A stretch of 57,530 bases of DNA from Oehlia diaphana (GCA_003833135.1 QZLH01000139.1:99276-156805); one strand, 5' to 3'. Shown: positions 24,882 to 36,870, numbered from the stretch's first letter. The notes: a model not told the origin generated them from the letters alone. Program-made: numbers and translations.

Positions 24882-25064
24882 CTAATAAAAAGTAGATCCA
24901 TTGAAGAAAAATTGGAGATCGAATGAATCATTTATATTTTGCTGAGGAAGATTCTGTCGAGGAAGATTTGAAATCCTTCTTAACGTTGCGTTGTTATTAA
25001 TCCTTGCACGTCTTCGATTTCGTTGTCTTTGAATTCTTTGACGTCTTTGATTGTAGCGATCCAT
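24882..25064 (-). CDS. Arginine-rich small peptide, gene B (right arm)
   Basis: 60 residues beginning MDRYNQRRQRIQRQRNRR, with core NNATLRRISNLP and end LQFFFNGSTFY. It is related to peptide A by the TLRRISNLP core and the F-N-G-[SA]-x-F ending, so A and B are paralogues that already existed before the arms were duplicated. There is no signal peptide, cysteine or hydrophobic segment. The left-arm copy (16580-16754) is frameshifted. The ending just after FNGSTFY is shared across copies, which argues that the gene is complete and unspliced. Confidence 0.6.
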   Translation of the reverse strand: MDRYNQRRQRIQRQRNRRRARINNNATLRRISNLPRQNLPQQNINDSFDLQFFFNGSTFY

Positions 25065-25176
25065 TTTCGGTTTATAAACAATGTATAAAATTTCTTAAAT
25101 AATATTTTTAATTATTAATATTTTTTTTTTTTTATTTTTTTTAAAAAAAAAAAAAAATCCAGGATGAATGAAGCTT

Positions 25177-25184
25177 TATTTATA
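25177..25184 (-). promoter_or_regulatory. TATA box of right-arm peptide gene B
   Basis: Reads TATAAATA on the minus strand about 115 bases before the start codon, followed by AAGCTTCATTCATCCTGG, conserved with the left arm. The greater distance comes from extra poly-A/T sequence in this arm. Confidence 0.5.
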
Positions 25185-25240
25185 CTGTTTTTTTACTTCA
25201 TTGTTATTGGTCATTCAAATAATTTACTATTGAAATAAAA

Positions 25241-26817
25241 TAAGCTTAATTTCTTTGATCATCATTATTGATTTTTCTGTATTTATATGTCATAAAGGTA
25301 AATTTTTGGATTCCGATATCCGGAGAATGTTACGATTTAATGATTCTCATTCTTGTTATAGTCGATCCAAAAACTGCTAAAAAGCCATCAATTGTATCAT
25401 ATGAAGATTTACTTTTATGGTTATCTTTCGGCTAAACGGATAATTTTAAAAAAGCTCGGCAATATCGGAAGTTTGAAGAAATTTTTACAATGTAAAATCC
25501 GTTACTTTCTTAAATTTACTTTATTTGTTAAAGATAGTTAAATTAATTTTAACTCTAGCCTGAATTAAAGATTTAACTTAGTTTATTCGGCAAGTTTAAC
25601 CTAATTAATGAAAATAATTTAACCTGTTAAGGTTATTTTTATTATTAATATACCTGATGCGCATTAATTTATTTATAGAAACCTTTCAAAAAAGATTCCC
25701 ATTTTTTAATTGTAATAATGGTATGTAGCCGATTATTCCCATTATAATGAAAAATTGGGAACATATCTTTTATAAAGAATTAAAAAAACTTGGCATGTGA
25801 TTACGTAAAATGATTACTGTTGGCTTATTAGTACCTTTTGTCCTAAAAAAAGGATTTCGGAACCATGTTGATCGAATCATTTTTGGAATCAAGTAGTTTT
25901 TCATAAAAAGGGATTTATAATCATTTTGTGAATTAGTCACACTTTTTTTTTTACTAATAATAATTCACTGGTCCATTGTATATTGCCATTTAAACTCCCA
26001 TTTAAACTCGTGATTTAGTGATATGATTTATCTTAAAATAATGTTTTTTTAGCCTTTAATTATATAATCTTTATTAAGGTGAGTTTTCATTAACAATTCA
26101 TTAAAGTGTTTCATTTACAATTGCAACAATCAGCTGAAACTAAAAGTCTAAAACACTAAATTCCAAACTTGTTTCACTACACATTTTTTTAAAAAAAGAA
26201 AAATCATAACGAAATCATAGCGAAGGATGGGAAAATATTTTATTGTCAATGTTAGGGGTAAATACATGCGCCAAAAAGATATAACATAATATCACCGCTT
26301 TTTATTATTATTATTTTTTTTTTTTTTGTGTGATTTGATAACTTAGATATTTAAATTTATAATTAGTAAATTTATTTTTTCGTCCCTGATTTTTTTTTTC
26401 TTTTATTTGGATTTTTCAACCATATAACTTACTCTACGACATAAAATATCTTTCAACTGACTAGATTCGAATTCTCAATAAATTTTAAAAAAGTACGAGC
26501 TTTTGTTCTGTCTCGGACAGATCGAAGGGTGCTCTGTTTGTCTTCGCAAAGATGACGGTATTCAATGTACGGTATTCATTTCGCGTGAGCAGTTTTAATA
26601 CGATCATTCTTTGTCAGTTTTTTAAATTTTAACGCGTTCATTTTATTATTTTTTAAAAATAAGAATCAAATAAATAGAATTTTTTTTTTTTTTTTTTTAT
26701 AAAGAAAAGAAAACAAAAGAATTTTAACAATTTTAACAGATAATTTAGAGCTAAAAATCCTTCATTAGAAGTTTTTTTACATTTTTCAATAAAAAATAAT
26801 TTTGTAACCCTCATTTT
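25241..26817. other. Intergenic, no gene seen
   Basis: AT-rich DNA with T-tracts at about 26311-26327 and 26680-26699. No supported ORF. The last 150 bases hold the presumed 3' untranslated region of ILV3. Confidence 0.5.
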
Positions 26818-29305
26818 CTACTCATCAGTCACACAGCCTTCAGTAGCAGTTTTCACACTCTTAATGTATTTGTATAAAGTACCTCTGGTAGCTTTATAAG
26901 GTGGTGCTTTCCAAGTAGAACGTCTCTTTGAAAATTCTTCTTCACTTATATCAACATTTATAAATTTCTTAACAGTATCAATTGTAATGCGATCACCATC
27001 TTTTAACAAAGCAATTGGACCTCCCAATTGTGCTTCAGGTGTTATATGTCCAATAATAAAACCCTATTAAAGTTAAATTATTATTTAAGTTTGGAATAAA
27101 TTATTTATTTATTTATTTCACAACTTACGTGACTGCCACCAGAAAATCTACCATCAGTTAATAAGGCAACATCTTTTCCAAGTCCCGCTCCCATAATTGC
27201 ACTTGTAGGTGTCACTGTAATATATTCAAAAATTTTTACATGAATATATATTTCTTTAAACGAATTATAACTCATAGTAATACTTACACATTTCGGGCAT
27301 TCCAGGACCACCTTGAGGACCTTCATATCTAATAACGATAACTTGTCCTTTCTTAATTTCACCATTTTCAAAAGCTTTCAACATTTCTACTTCGCCTTCA
27401 AAAACTTTTGCGACACCTTCAAATTTCAAACCTTCTTTACCAGTAATTTTTGCTACAGATCCATCAGGAGCTAAATTACCATATAAAATTTGTATGTGTC
27501 CTGTTGGTTTTATTGGATCTGATAACGGATGAATTATATCTTGATCTTCAAATGAAAGTTTTGGAATATCTGATAAATTTTCCGCTAAAGTTTGTCCTGT
27601 TACTGTTAATATATCTCCATGAATTAAATCATTTTCCAACAAATATTTTAATACCGCTATATATAATCAGTTAAATAAGGAGAGTTAGATATGTGAGATA
27701 TGAAAATAATAATAAATTACTATAATTTATATAATTTATTATTTTTACCTGGTATTCCACCAATTTTATGTAAGTCTTCCATAACATATTTCCCACTAAA
27801 ATTATTTTTTAAAAAGAAAAAAAAAACAAAGTAAATTTGAAATCCTTTTTTCTCCCCATTTCTTAAATAATTTACCTTGGTTTCAAATCAGCCAAAAATG
27901 GAATTTTATCACTAATTTTCTGAAAATCATCCAAATTCAACGGTACATCAACAGATTTAGCAATGGCAATTAAATGTAATACAGCATTAGTAGAACCACC
28001 TAATATCATTGTAAGAACAATTGCATTTTCAAATGCTTTACGTGTCATGATATCTCTTGGTTTAATATCCTTTTCTAACAAATTTCTAATAGCCCAACCA
28101 GCTTCTAAACATTCTTCAAGTTTTTCTGGATATTCTGCTGGTATTGAACTACTATATGGAAGTGTCATTCCCATTGCTTCAGTAGCCGATGCCACTATTA
28201 AAATAAATTAAAATTTACATTTAAATATAATTTCTTAGCCAAAGAATCTTTTTTTCTTAAAAAAAAAAAATTTTAATATTACTTGTATTAGCAGTGTACA
28301 TTCCACCACAAGCGCCAGGTCCAGGACATGCGTTTCTTACAATATCATATCTTTCTTCTTCAGTAATTTTTCCAGCAACATAAGATCCATATGATTGAAA
28401 TGCTGAGACGACATCTATATTCCCATTTCCACAAATTCCTGGACGTATAGTACCACCATAAATCATCAATGATGGACGATTATGACGTCCCATTGCAATT
28501 AAACAACCTGGCATATTTTTATCACATCCAGGTATTGCTATATTTGCATCATACCATTGTCCCCCCATAACCTTTTAAAAAGTATATATATTTAATAATA
28601 AATTATATAAAACAAATAACGTTAATTATGATCTTACCGTTTCTATTGAATCAGCGATCAAGTCTCTGCTTTGTAATGAATAACACATAGCTCTTGTACC
28701 CATACTAATAGCATCGCTAACGCCAACTGTATTAAATCTATACCCAACCATCTCAGCCTTTGCTACACCCTCTTTTACTTTATTTGCTAAATCCAATAAA
28801 TGCATATTACATGGGTTACCTTCATACCATCTATAATAAAAATCATTTTTTTTTTTAAAAAAAAAACTTGATAAATGGGATACTACATTATAATGATATT
28901 AATAAAACCTACACACTACTGATTCCAACTTGTGCTTTATCCATATCCTCAGGTTTTAAACCTGTTCCATACACTACAAGAAAAAGAAAGTTTTAATACA
29001 TTAATTAAAGTGCGTCAAACACACGAAATGGAATAATTTTTTATTTCTTACACATTGCTTGAGAAGCTCCTTGTGATTTTGATTGAGTAATATTTTTACT
29101 ATATTTATTTATTTCTGTAGTGCTACTACCGCTATACCTTCTTATTTTATGACTATAAATGATTTTTTTTTAAAAAAAAAATTTAATTAATTAAGATAAA
29201 ATATTTAACATTATTTTTTTTTATAATAAATCATAGTTACATTTTAACTTGACCGGCTATTTGACCTGCCACACTAGAACTTTTTCTTACAAAGTTAGAC
29301 ATCAT
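26818..29305 (-). CDS. ILV3: Dihydroxyacid dehydratase, mitochondrial
   Basis: Catalyses dehydration of 2,3-dihydroxy-isovalerate and -methylvalerate to the 2-oxo acids, the third common step of valine and isoleucine synthesis; fungal enzymes act in mitochondria. Ten exons: 29305-29241, 29152-29052, 28973-28913, 28830-28638, 28571-28283, 28194-27876, 27795-27749, 27656-27288, 27214-27129 and 27063-26818, all GT-AG, giving 591 residues, the normal length. Iron-sulfur ligand cysteines lie in NPCNMHL (C83), GCDKNMPG (C156) and [13 protein letters not shown] (C228). The conserved C-terminal boxes [13 protein letters not shown] and [11 protein letters not shown] are present. The N-terminus ([16 protein letters not shown]) is basic and hydroxylated, as expected for a targeting peptide; either of the two initial ATGs could serve. 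No sign of damage. Confidence 0.95.
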
Positions 29306-29943
29306 TATAAAGATCCCTACTTTTATTGAGAATTAATAAAGATCGAACATTTAATGACTTATCGAAAGAAAGTAATAAAAAGTAATAATATGATCCGTTA
29401 CCTTGAAAAGATTATAAGATTGAAAATCGCGGATTTCAAGAATGATTTTTTTGGGAATGAATATGAATTTATAAAGAATTTTCAAGGCTCAATTGACGGA
29501 ATTATTTTGGAATTTTATTTTTAATTTTCGGGAAGAAATTTTTTAACAATTAATAATTAATTATAAATTTAATTTAAAAACGTATGAAAATTTTATTGTT
29601 TATTAATTTTCTTTTTCTTTTAAAAAACAGTAAGATAATATTTAAATTTTGAATTGAAAAAAAAAAAAAAAAAATTTTTTTGTCGATTAGATATCTGTTA
29701 TCATAGATTCTTAAAGGGATCTAAACTGGAAAAAAAAAAATATTAAAACAATGAATCATGTGATTATTTTGATTTCACACACATAACCTGCCCGTATAGT
29801 TGAACCAAATTTTTACATAAGCAATATTTTTGCCACATAAGGTTTATAATGTTATACAGCATAAGTAATTATTAAATAAAATTTTAATTTCATAAAAAAA
29901 ATGAAACCTCTATCATGAATAAAGTGTTTTTTTTACAAAGTTA

Positions 29944-29974
<31 letters not shown>

Positions 29975-30089
29975 AATAAAAAATATCATACAAGTAAAAT
30001 GAAGTAAAAAAAGCTATATCATTATTGTTATTACAATTATTACTGGTTTTTTTAAGGAGATATTTTATTATTATACATGTTAAATGCCG
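29306..30089. other. Intergenic between ILV3 and the RTA1-like gene
   Basis: Upstream region of ILV3 and 3' side of the minus-strand gene at 30090. Contains an A-tract (29657-29674) and a TA microsatellite (29939-29974). No gene seen. Confidence 0.5.
29939..29974. repeat. TA dinucleotide microsatellite
   Basis: About 17 TA units with one interruption. Confidence 0.9.
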
Positions 30090-31133
30090 TTATACAGGTG
30101 AATCCGTTGAACTGACATTTGTATTTGCATTTGTATTTTTTGTTGTTGTTGCTGTTGTTATATCTGTTGCTGTATTATTTGCATTATCTGTTGAATTTAT
30201 TGGTGATAATTTGCCATCATCATCCATCCTTATAACAATAATATTTGATGAATCTTTTTGAGAATTCGATTCTCCTTTTTTTTCTTCTTTTTGATGAATT
30301 TTATTAATCATGTTCGCACCAAATTTCCCCTTTGAACGTAATTTGGCTAATTGTTGAGCCATTTTTAACTTATTATCATCATCCACATTATAAAACCATT
30401 CACCCAAGATAACTTCACCTAAAATAAGAAGTAAAGCAGCCTCAGGTACACATTCAAATACATAAAATACCCACTCATAATATATAGGAGTGGAATCTTG
30501 TGAGAAGGAAACAAATGTTCTATAAACTAATTCAATTAATAATAAAGCAGCTGAAATGAATAATACCAAAGCTTTCAACTGTTTTCTAATTGCTATTTCA
30601 CCATATTTTAAAGCAAAATGAGCTACTAATAATATATAAATAACTACTAAACATAAAAATCCTAATGAAGAAGCTTGACGAAGTATTGAGGTTAATGAAA
30701 TATTTAGTGTTGCAGATGCTTCTCCTATTGCTCCTATTATTGAGAATAATGGTGAAATTAATTTTAAAAATATTATTAAATTTTGTTCACATATTGGTAA
30801 AGAAGAAATTGTCCTTTCTCCAATTAATAAGTGAAGCCAATCTGTTAATAATATATATAAAGCTTCAAGTATAACAAAGAATCCTCCTAATAATAAAACG
30901 TTTGAAATAATTCCTAAAAGTATTAAATCAGGATTTGGTGACCATGCAATACGAAAAACGAAAAGAATAGTTCTTAATAAACTGAATACTAATGAATATA
31001 AATATATCGCTCTTTTAAATTTAATATATTTAAAAAAGTGAAGTAATGTCATTAATGTAAACGTTATGAAAAAACAAATTGACGGTATTAATGTCGGTGT
31101 TTGAATAAGAGAATCTTGTGCTGTAGTCGACAT
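30090..31133 (-). CDS. Seven-helix membrane protein, RTA1-like
   Basis: 347 residues, unspliced. Seven hydrophobic helices fill residues of about 12-240. The end of the membrane domain has ELVYRTF...YYEWVFYVFECVPEAALL and GEVILGEWF, which resembles the R-x-x-[FY]R...hEW-x-YvF-D-x-P signature of fungal RTA1-type lipid-translocating/stress proteins. The C-terminal 100 residues are charged, then Thr/Asn/Ser-rich (TATTTKNTNANTN) and cytosolic by the usual topology. An in-frame upstream ATG (31244) would add a poly-Asn stretch; I prefer the ATG at 31133, directly before STTAQDSL. RTA1 family membership is an inference from topology and the weak signature; another fungal seven-helix family is possible. 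The gene is divergent from KEX1, about 1 kb apart. Confidence 0.65.
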   Translation of the reverse strand: MSTTAQDSLIQTPTLIPSICFFITFTLMTLLHFFKYIKFKRAIYLYSLVFSLLRTILFVFRIAWSPNPDLILLGIISNVLLLGGFFVILEALYILLTDWLHLLIGERTISSLPICEQNLIIFLKLISPLFSIIGAIGEASATLNISLTSILRQASSLGFLCLVVIYILLVAHFALKYGEIAIRKQLKALVLFISAALLLIELVYRTFVSFSQDSTPIYYEWVFYVFECVPEAALLLILGEVILGEWFYNVDDDNKLKMAQQLAKLRSKGKFGANMINKIHQKEEKKGESNSQKDSSNIIVIRMDDDGKLSPINSTDNANNTATDITTATTTKNTNANTNVSSTDSPV

Positions 31134-32175
31134 TTTACTATTATTATTATTGTTGTTGTTTTTTAACGTAAAGAAAATTCTTGATAGAAGATATAACCGA
31201 ATGTAGAAATACTTAATATGTTTTTTTAAGTATACTTGACACAAAACCTTAAAATAATAATTTTTTTTAAAAAAGGGGAAATATTTTTTTTTTTTAAAAA
31301 AAAAGAGAAGAAAAATTTCCTTTTTTTTTAAGTTTCTTAAAGTATTTATTTATTAAAAAAAAAAATCCCGAAATTACGACGGTCAAGAATAATAATTATC
31401 TGAACTGAAAAAAGGAAAAATGTAGTTCAAAATTCTTGGCACACATGGTCCATATTTATACGATTCCTAATTTGGGTATTGCCAAGACTATTTTTTTGGA
31501 AATTTTTGCTGAAATCTTTCAATGCCAAGACATAAATCATTGGAAAATTATGTGTTAATGTCGTGCAAAACTTCAAAAACTATACTGTAAACATAATATA
31601 TATCCATTTAATCTTAACTTACTGCGGATTTCTACGACGAGTGATAACTGCTAATATAAATAAGCGTAAACTATTTCTTAAATTTTAATCGTAAATTCTA
31701 AATAAATATAAATTAACAAATCACGCATAAATCTTAAAAAAAAGATTTTTATTTAGAAAATTATGATTTGTAAAATTATTTATAGATTTTTTGATTTTTT
31801 TTTATCCCTTTATTTAATCCTTATTTAAATGGCCTTTTTGTCGTGATCGATTTAAAAAGATCAAAATGTTTTTGAATATAATATAATTATAAATTTTCTC
31901 TGATTATGTTTTATTATTAGAGTGCTCATTAAAAAGACTCGATAATGAAGTAACACGAAATTTTTACAATATTATTTACTACGTGGACTTTAACGAAGTC
32001 TCGATCAGATCTACGTAATGATCTACGCACTAATACTATTCAAAAATTCTGTACTACATTACTAGTCCGTTTCTTCTTTTTTAATTTAATTATTAATTAG
32101 AATGTTTGAAATGTTTGAGAAAGATTAATATATTATTTTTAGATTTATTAAACTCTTTAATTTTGAGCATTAGAT
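31134..32175. other. Divergent intergenic region
   Basis: Contains the 5' regions of the RTA1-like gene (minus) and KEX1 (plus). Several A/T tracts; no ORF or clear element. No TATA box can be assigned with confidence. Confidence 0.5.
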
Positions 32176-35100
32176 ATGAAGTGTAGTTTAAAAGTTTTGG
32201 CTCTAGGAATAGGGCTACTTTTATCAGCTTTTTATAGAATTACTGATGCTGCCGATGGTAAAACGCAATAAAGTTTTTAATCGTAGTTTAAATGTTTCGA
32301 TCTTAGTTTCTTATGAACTTTCGTTAATTTTTTTTTTAGCCTCAAAATATTTCGTGAAATCTTTACCTGGTCTACCAGATAATTCAAATTTGAAACTTCA
32401 TGCTGGGTAAAATTTTATGTGATTTTATTTATTAACGTTAATTTTATTAATACTAAATTATTATAATTTATTTTATTTAGACATATGACAATTGATGGAA
32501 AAACAAATTCAAATGTTTTTTTTTGGTTAATTCATAATCGACATATTCCTAATATACCTAAATTTGTAAGATTAATTGAAATTTAATGTAAAATTTTTTG
32601 TATTTGTTTTTTAATTTATATATTCATGCTAATTTGTTTTTATTTAATTACTTGTCTAATTAGGTCATTTGGCTTAATGGAGGTATGTAGTTTAAATATT
32701 GGTCTTTTTAATCTAATTTACAAGTCCCAATTCTGTTTTTATATTAAATTGTTTTAAATTGATTTGAATAGGTCCCGGGTGGTAAGTTTAGGGAGGGAAA
32801 GGATGATAAGGAGGGTAAAGAGGGCAAAGATTTTTGATAACTTTTAATTCATTGATTTCAATCTTTTTTTTCTCTTAATTAATTTAGTTCAAGGTAAGTT
32901 TATACATATTTTTGAAGCAAAGTATATGATTAATTAATTTAATTAATTTAATTATTTAAATATTAAATATCTTTAACTTATTTAGTATGGACGGACTATT
33001 TCTTGAGAATGGACCTTGGAGAATGAATCATGATCAAACTTTAAGATTAATTGATGGATCATGGGATGAATATGCCAATGTATTATATGGTAAAAAAAAT
33101 AATTGGGTGCTTTAATATTAATTCATTAAAAAGAATTGAATTATTAATATTAACATCGTTGTGTTTAATGGTTTATAGTGGATTTCCCCGTAGGAACAGG
33201 ATTTAGTTTTGCTAATAGTAATAGTTATCCGAAAAATATGACAGAGGTATTTTATTAAGAAATTTAAGAAATGATTATTATGAATTAATTTTAATCAAAA
33301 TTTATTTGTTTATATTAGATAGTATCACATTTCCTATTGTTTATTGATAACTTTTTTGACACCTTTCCTGAATTTTCCAAGGATCATGTAAGTTATATTA
33401 TATAAAGAGATTGTTAATATTATTAAAGTTCATTCGTTAATTTTTTATACTTAATATTAGTTGTATATAAGCGGGGAAAGCTTTGCTGGTACATTTATTC
33501 CATATATGGCTTCTTCTATTTTGAAGAGAAATCATGAAAGGAAAACCCCTGATTATAGAAAGGTATTTTGATCTTCAATAATATCAAGTTTCTTTCTAAA
33601 GTAAAATATTTATAAATTATCTTGGTTTTTTTTAGTATAATTTAAAAGGTATCGCTATTGGTAATGGATGGATCGATCCAGTTTCGCAGGTATGGAACAA
33701 CAACAAAAAGATGAATTTTTACTAAGCAATTAATAACCATATATTAATACAAAATATACAAAATATTATTATATTTAGTACAATGCTTATTACACTTTTT
33801 CAGTTGAAAAAGGATTATTGGATGGAGAAGATAAGGTAATATTTGTTTTTTTTATTCTAACTTTCTCTTTTTTTAAAAGAAAAATTTTATTCTAGTTTCT
33901 TCTTTTTAAAAAAAATTTTATTCTAATTTTTTCAAAAATTTATTCTTATTTTTTTCTTTAATTTTTTTTTTCAGGATACGGCTGAAAAACAATTGAAAAA
34001 ATGTATGAAAGAACAGAAAAAGAAACCAACTATACATTTAGATATATGCGAACAAATTCTTCAAACTATTCTAAAACATTCCATTCAAAGGTAGTAATAT
34101 CATTAAGTCAAATACTGTTGATGTGTCGTATTACATTTATTGAAAAATTTTTTTTTTTTTTATGTTTTAGAGTTGGAGAAAATGAGACATGTATAAATCA
34201 ATATGATATTAGAGATCATTCAGATTTTTATCCTTCTTGTGGGTCTAAATGGCCTTATGAACTTTCCGATATTACGCAATATTTAAGAGTAATTGAATTT
34301 TCTTTCACACAATATAAGAAGTTTAAGTTTTGATTGCAATGAAAAAAAAAAATAATAATAAATTTTTTTTTTTTTCGTAGAGAGATGATGTTATTGGAGC
34401 TATTCATGCAGAAAATCAGCAACTTGGATGGGTTGAATGTAATCATGGAGTCGGAAGAGGTTTTGATAATGATAAAAGTCCACCTTCTGTTACCGTAAGT
34501 ATCTGCAATATTATTAAAAGGATTTTTTTTTTAATATATTTGGCCGCTGATTTATTTATTTATTTTATAGCTACTCCCCGCTTTGTTAAAACAAATCAAT
34601 GTATTGTTATATAGGTATGTTGAATTTACATATTACTCATAACTTGCTCAATTAATTTATATAAATTTTTTATTTGATAGTGGAGATCAGGATTTAATTT
34701 GCAACACAAACGGAACAAATGATATGCTAGAGAATTTAGAATGGAACGGACATAAAGGATTCCAAGTAAATTTGTTTAAATAATTTATAATTTAATTTAA
34801 GAATAATATATATCCTAACAAAAGTTTCTAAAATTTTAGAATCTTACAACACTACCATATTTTGTAAATCACACAGAAGCAGGATACATATTATCAGAAA
34901 GAAATTTAACATATGTAGTAGTTTATAATTCGAGCCATATGGTACCTTATGACAAACCAGTAGTTAGTATGGATATGATGTATAGATTTATGGGATTAAA
35001 TCATCATCTTGTTAGTAAATGGCCTTCTAGTATTGGATTTGAGGTAAGCAAGCTTTTCAGTAAGAGTGAAAGCAGGAGCGTAATGAAGAAATTATACTAA

Positions 35101-35685
35101 ATTTCTTTTATTGAAATAGAATCCTGAAGATGATATAAGTACCGATACATCCTTTAATGAAAAGATTGATAAATACTATAACGCGTTAGTACTATTTGAT
35201 GCATCATCTTAGACTTTTTAATCTTTAATATTTCATATTTTAAAAAAATATTTTTTTTTTAATAGTGGAACGTTTACGCTTGTAATCGTTATACTCGCAA
35301 TAGTTGGATTGGGAGCAATTATATGGCGTAATAGATCAAGAAGACGTAATAGAAATGCAAGTCAAGCTATGAAAGCTGCTGTTGAAAGTCAAATGGGTGA
35401 AATGTATGTAGATTACTCTTTTTACGCATTCATGAAAAATACTTTGAATTATTAAACTAAAATTAATTTTTGATATATAGGGATGAATTGGTGATAGAAT
35501 CCCCATTATTCCAATCAGATGATGTAGATCATTTTGGAGATAGTGATCCAGAAGATGATAACCATGGTTCAACAAGTAATAGCAGAAATAAGATCAGAGA
35601 ACGAAATCAAGGAAGTAGATATCAAGATAGTGAAGATAATGATAAAGAAGAAAGAATGAGATTAAGGTCCAGTGATGATAGATAA
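32176..35685 (+). CDS. KEX1: KEX1-type membrane serine carboxypeptidase
   Basis: Removes C-terminal basic residues from proproteins after Kex2 cutting, in the late Golgi (family knowledge). 21 exons: 32176-32257, 32340-32406, 32481-32565, 32664-32682, 32772-32781, 32888-32893, 32986-33089, 33179-33246, 33319-33387, 33461-33562, 33636-33689, 33779-33835, 33975-34090, 34171-34288, 34381-34494, 34571-34614, 34681-34765, 34840-35043, 35120-35184, 35266-35403 and 35481-35685; these join in one frame to 603 residues. Visible are a signal peptide (VLALGIGLLLSAF), NGGPGCSS, catalytic Ser in SGESFAG (S177), the Asp in SGDQDLICN (372-380), the His in SSHMVPYD (H433), a transmembrane helix at about 492-510, then an Arg-rich stop and an acidic Ser-rich cytosolic tail. 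The NGGPGCSS motif is encoded across microexons of 19, 10 and 6 bases. Confidence 0.9.
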
Positions 35686-36235
35686 TATTTCTAGCTTCTT
35701 TTTTTTTAAAAAAAAACTTATTTATCTAGAAAAAGCGAATATTTTAGTTTTAATATAAAATAACTTTTTTTTTTTTTAAAGAAAAAAAAAACAATTTAAA
35801 TAATAATATATTTATATATCTGTATTTTTTTTTAAAAAAGAATTAAAATATTTTAAATTTAGACATTAATAATTATTGTATTTTCGTGAAAATAGACCCT
35901 TTAAGGAATTATTAATTTAATGAAAAAAAAATTTGTTAATAAATCATGATAGTTTTGTTTTGGCGTTTTGAGCGAAACTGTGAAAGCTCTCTTTGATCTC
36001 GATAAAAATCTATTATTAATTAATATTTTTTAAATGTATTATATAAATAACCTCAACATTTTGATCACGGATTTGACTCCAAGCTCTTTAAACCCTTTTA
36101 TTATGAATAGTCTTTTTAAGAGCAAAGAAATGTATGTCAATTATTTTATCAATCTTGACGGAACATAATTTAATATTAATGAGTGATTTATTACAAAATA
36201 AATAAATAAATAAATAATTTTATTGTTTTATTTAC
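35686..36235. other. Intergenic, 3' side of KEX1
   Basis: A/T tracts and AT-rich DNA; no ORF. Ends at the first of two direct repeats that bracket the minisatellite cluster. Confidence 0.5.
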
Positions 36236-36261
36236 AGAATTAGCTTGAACTGATAAACAAC

Positions 36262-36540
36262 AAGACGTTAAATAGGTGGAAGGATAAGAGGAGAAAGAAG
36301 AGGAAATGAGGGAAGAGGTGATGAGGGAGGAGGTGGTGGAGGGAGAAAGAAGAGGTGATGAGGGAGGTGGTGGGGGAGAAAGAAGAGGTGATGGGGGAGG
36401 TGATGAGGAAGAAGAGGTGATAGGGAGGTGATGAGGGAGGTGGTGGGGGAGGGAGAGAGAAGAGGTGATGGGGGAGGTGAAGAGGCGATGAGGGAGGTGG
36501 TGGCGAAGGAGGTGGCGAAGGGAGTAAGGTAAAGTGAGTT
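36262..36540 (+). repeat. G-rich GAGGTGATGAGGGAGG minisatellite
   Basis: Irregular units built from GAGGTGATG(A/G)GGGAGG, GGTGGTGGGGGAG and AGAAAGAAGAG. The plus strand has many GGG runs and is purine-only for long stretches, so it could form G-quadruplex or triplex structures. No coding frame is supported. Confidence 0.8.
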
Positions 36541-36653
36541 GGAGTAAATTATTTCAGGTTTATAATATTTAGAAAGTGAAATCTAGACTTGATATCATTT
36601 CAGGAGAAAGGAGAGATAAAAGAGATGATGAGAGAGGAGGAGGTAAGTCAAAT

Positions 36654-36870
36654 TGACTTGGCGAAGGAGGATGTTAAATTGTCGATGAGAATAAATTGAA
36701 TTGACTTGGAGAAGGAGGATGTTAAATTGTCGATGAGAATAAATTGAATTAGCTTGGAGAAGGAGGATGTTAAATTGTTGATGAGAATAAATTGAATTGG
36801 CTTGGAGAAGGAGGATGTTAAATTGTTGATGAGAATAAATTGAATTGACTTGGAGAAGGAGGTTTTTATT
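36654..36870. repeat. 48-bp tandem repeat, about 4.5 copies
   Basis: The unit starts ATTGACTTGGAGAAGGAGGA and continues TGTTAAATTGTCGATGAGAA TAAATTGA; copies begin near 36654, 36702, 36750, 36798 and 36846. The exact 48-base period keeps a minus-strand frame open (16-residue repeat with LLLQVNSIYSHQQF) over 36595-36900, while all plus frames contain stops. Confidence 0.85.

Larger units (their letters stand above)
22225..25240 (-). repeat. Right arm of the large inverted repeat
   Basis: Reverse-complement partner of 16468-18890. It carries intact copies of both peptide genes (22860-23039 and 24882-25064), so the genes in the two arms point towards each other across the spacer. Confidence 0.85.

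Noticed and set aside
30025..30261. Plus-strand hydrophobic frame opposite the RTA1-like C-terminus
   Set aside because: Antisense shadow of the Thr/Asn-rich tail codons.
31134..31244. N-terminal extension of the RTA1-like protein with poly-Asn
   Set aside because: Low-complexity leader; the ATG at 31133 directly precedes the membrane domain.
32761..32836. Gly-rich plus-strand stretch GGTAAGTTTAGGGAGGGAAAGG as coding extension of KEX1
   Set aside because: It begins with a perfect donor site and would break the NGGPGCSS motif; it is intron.
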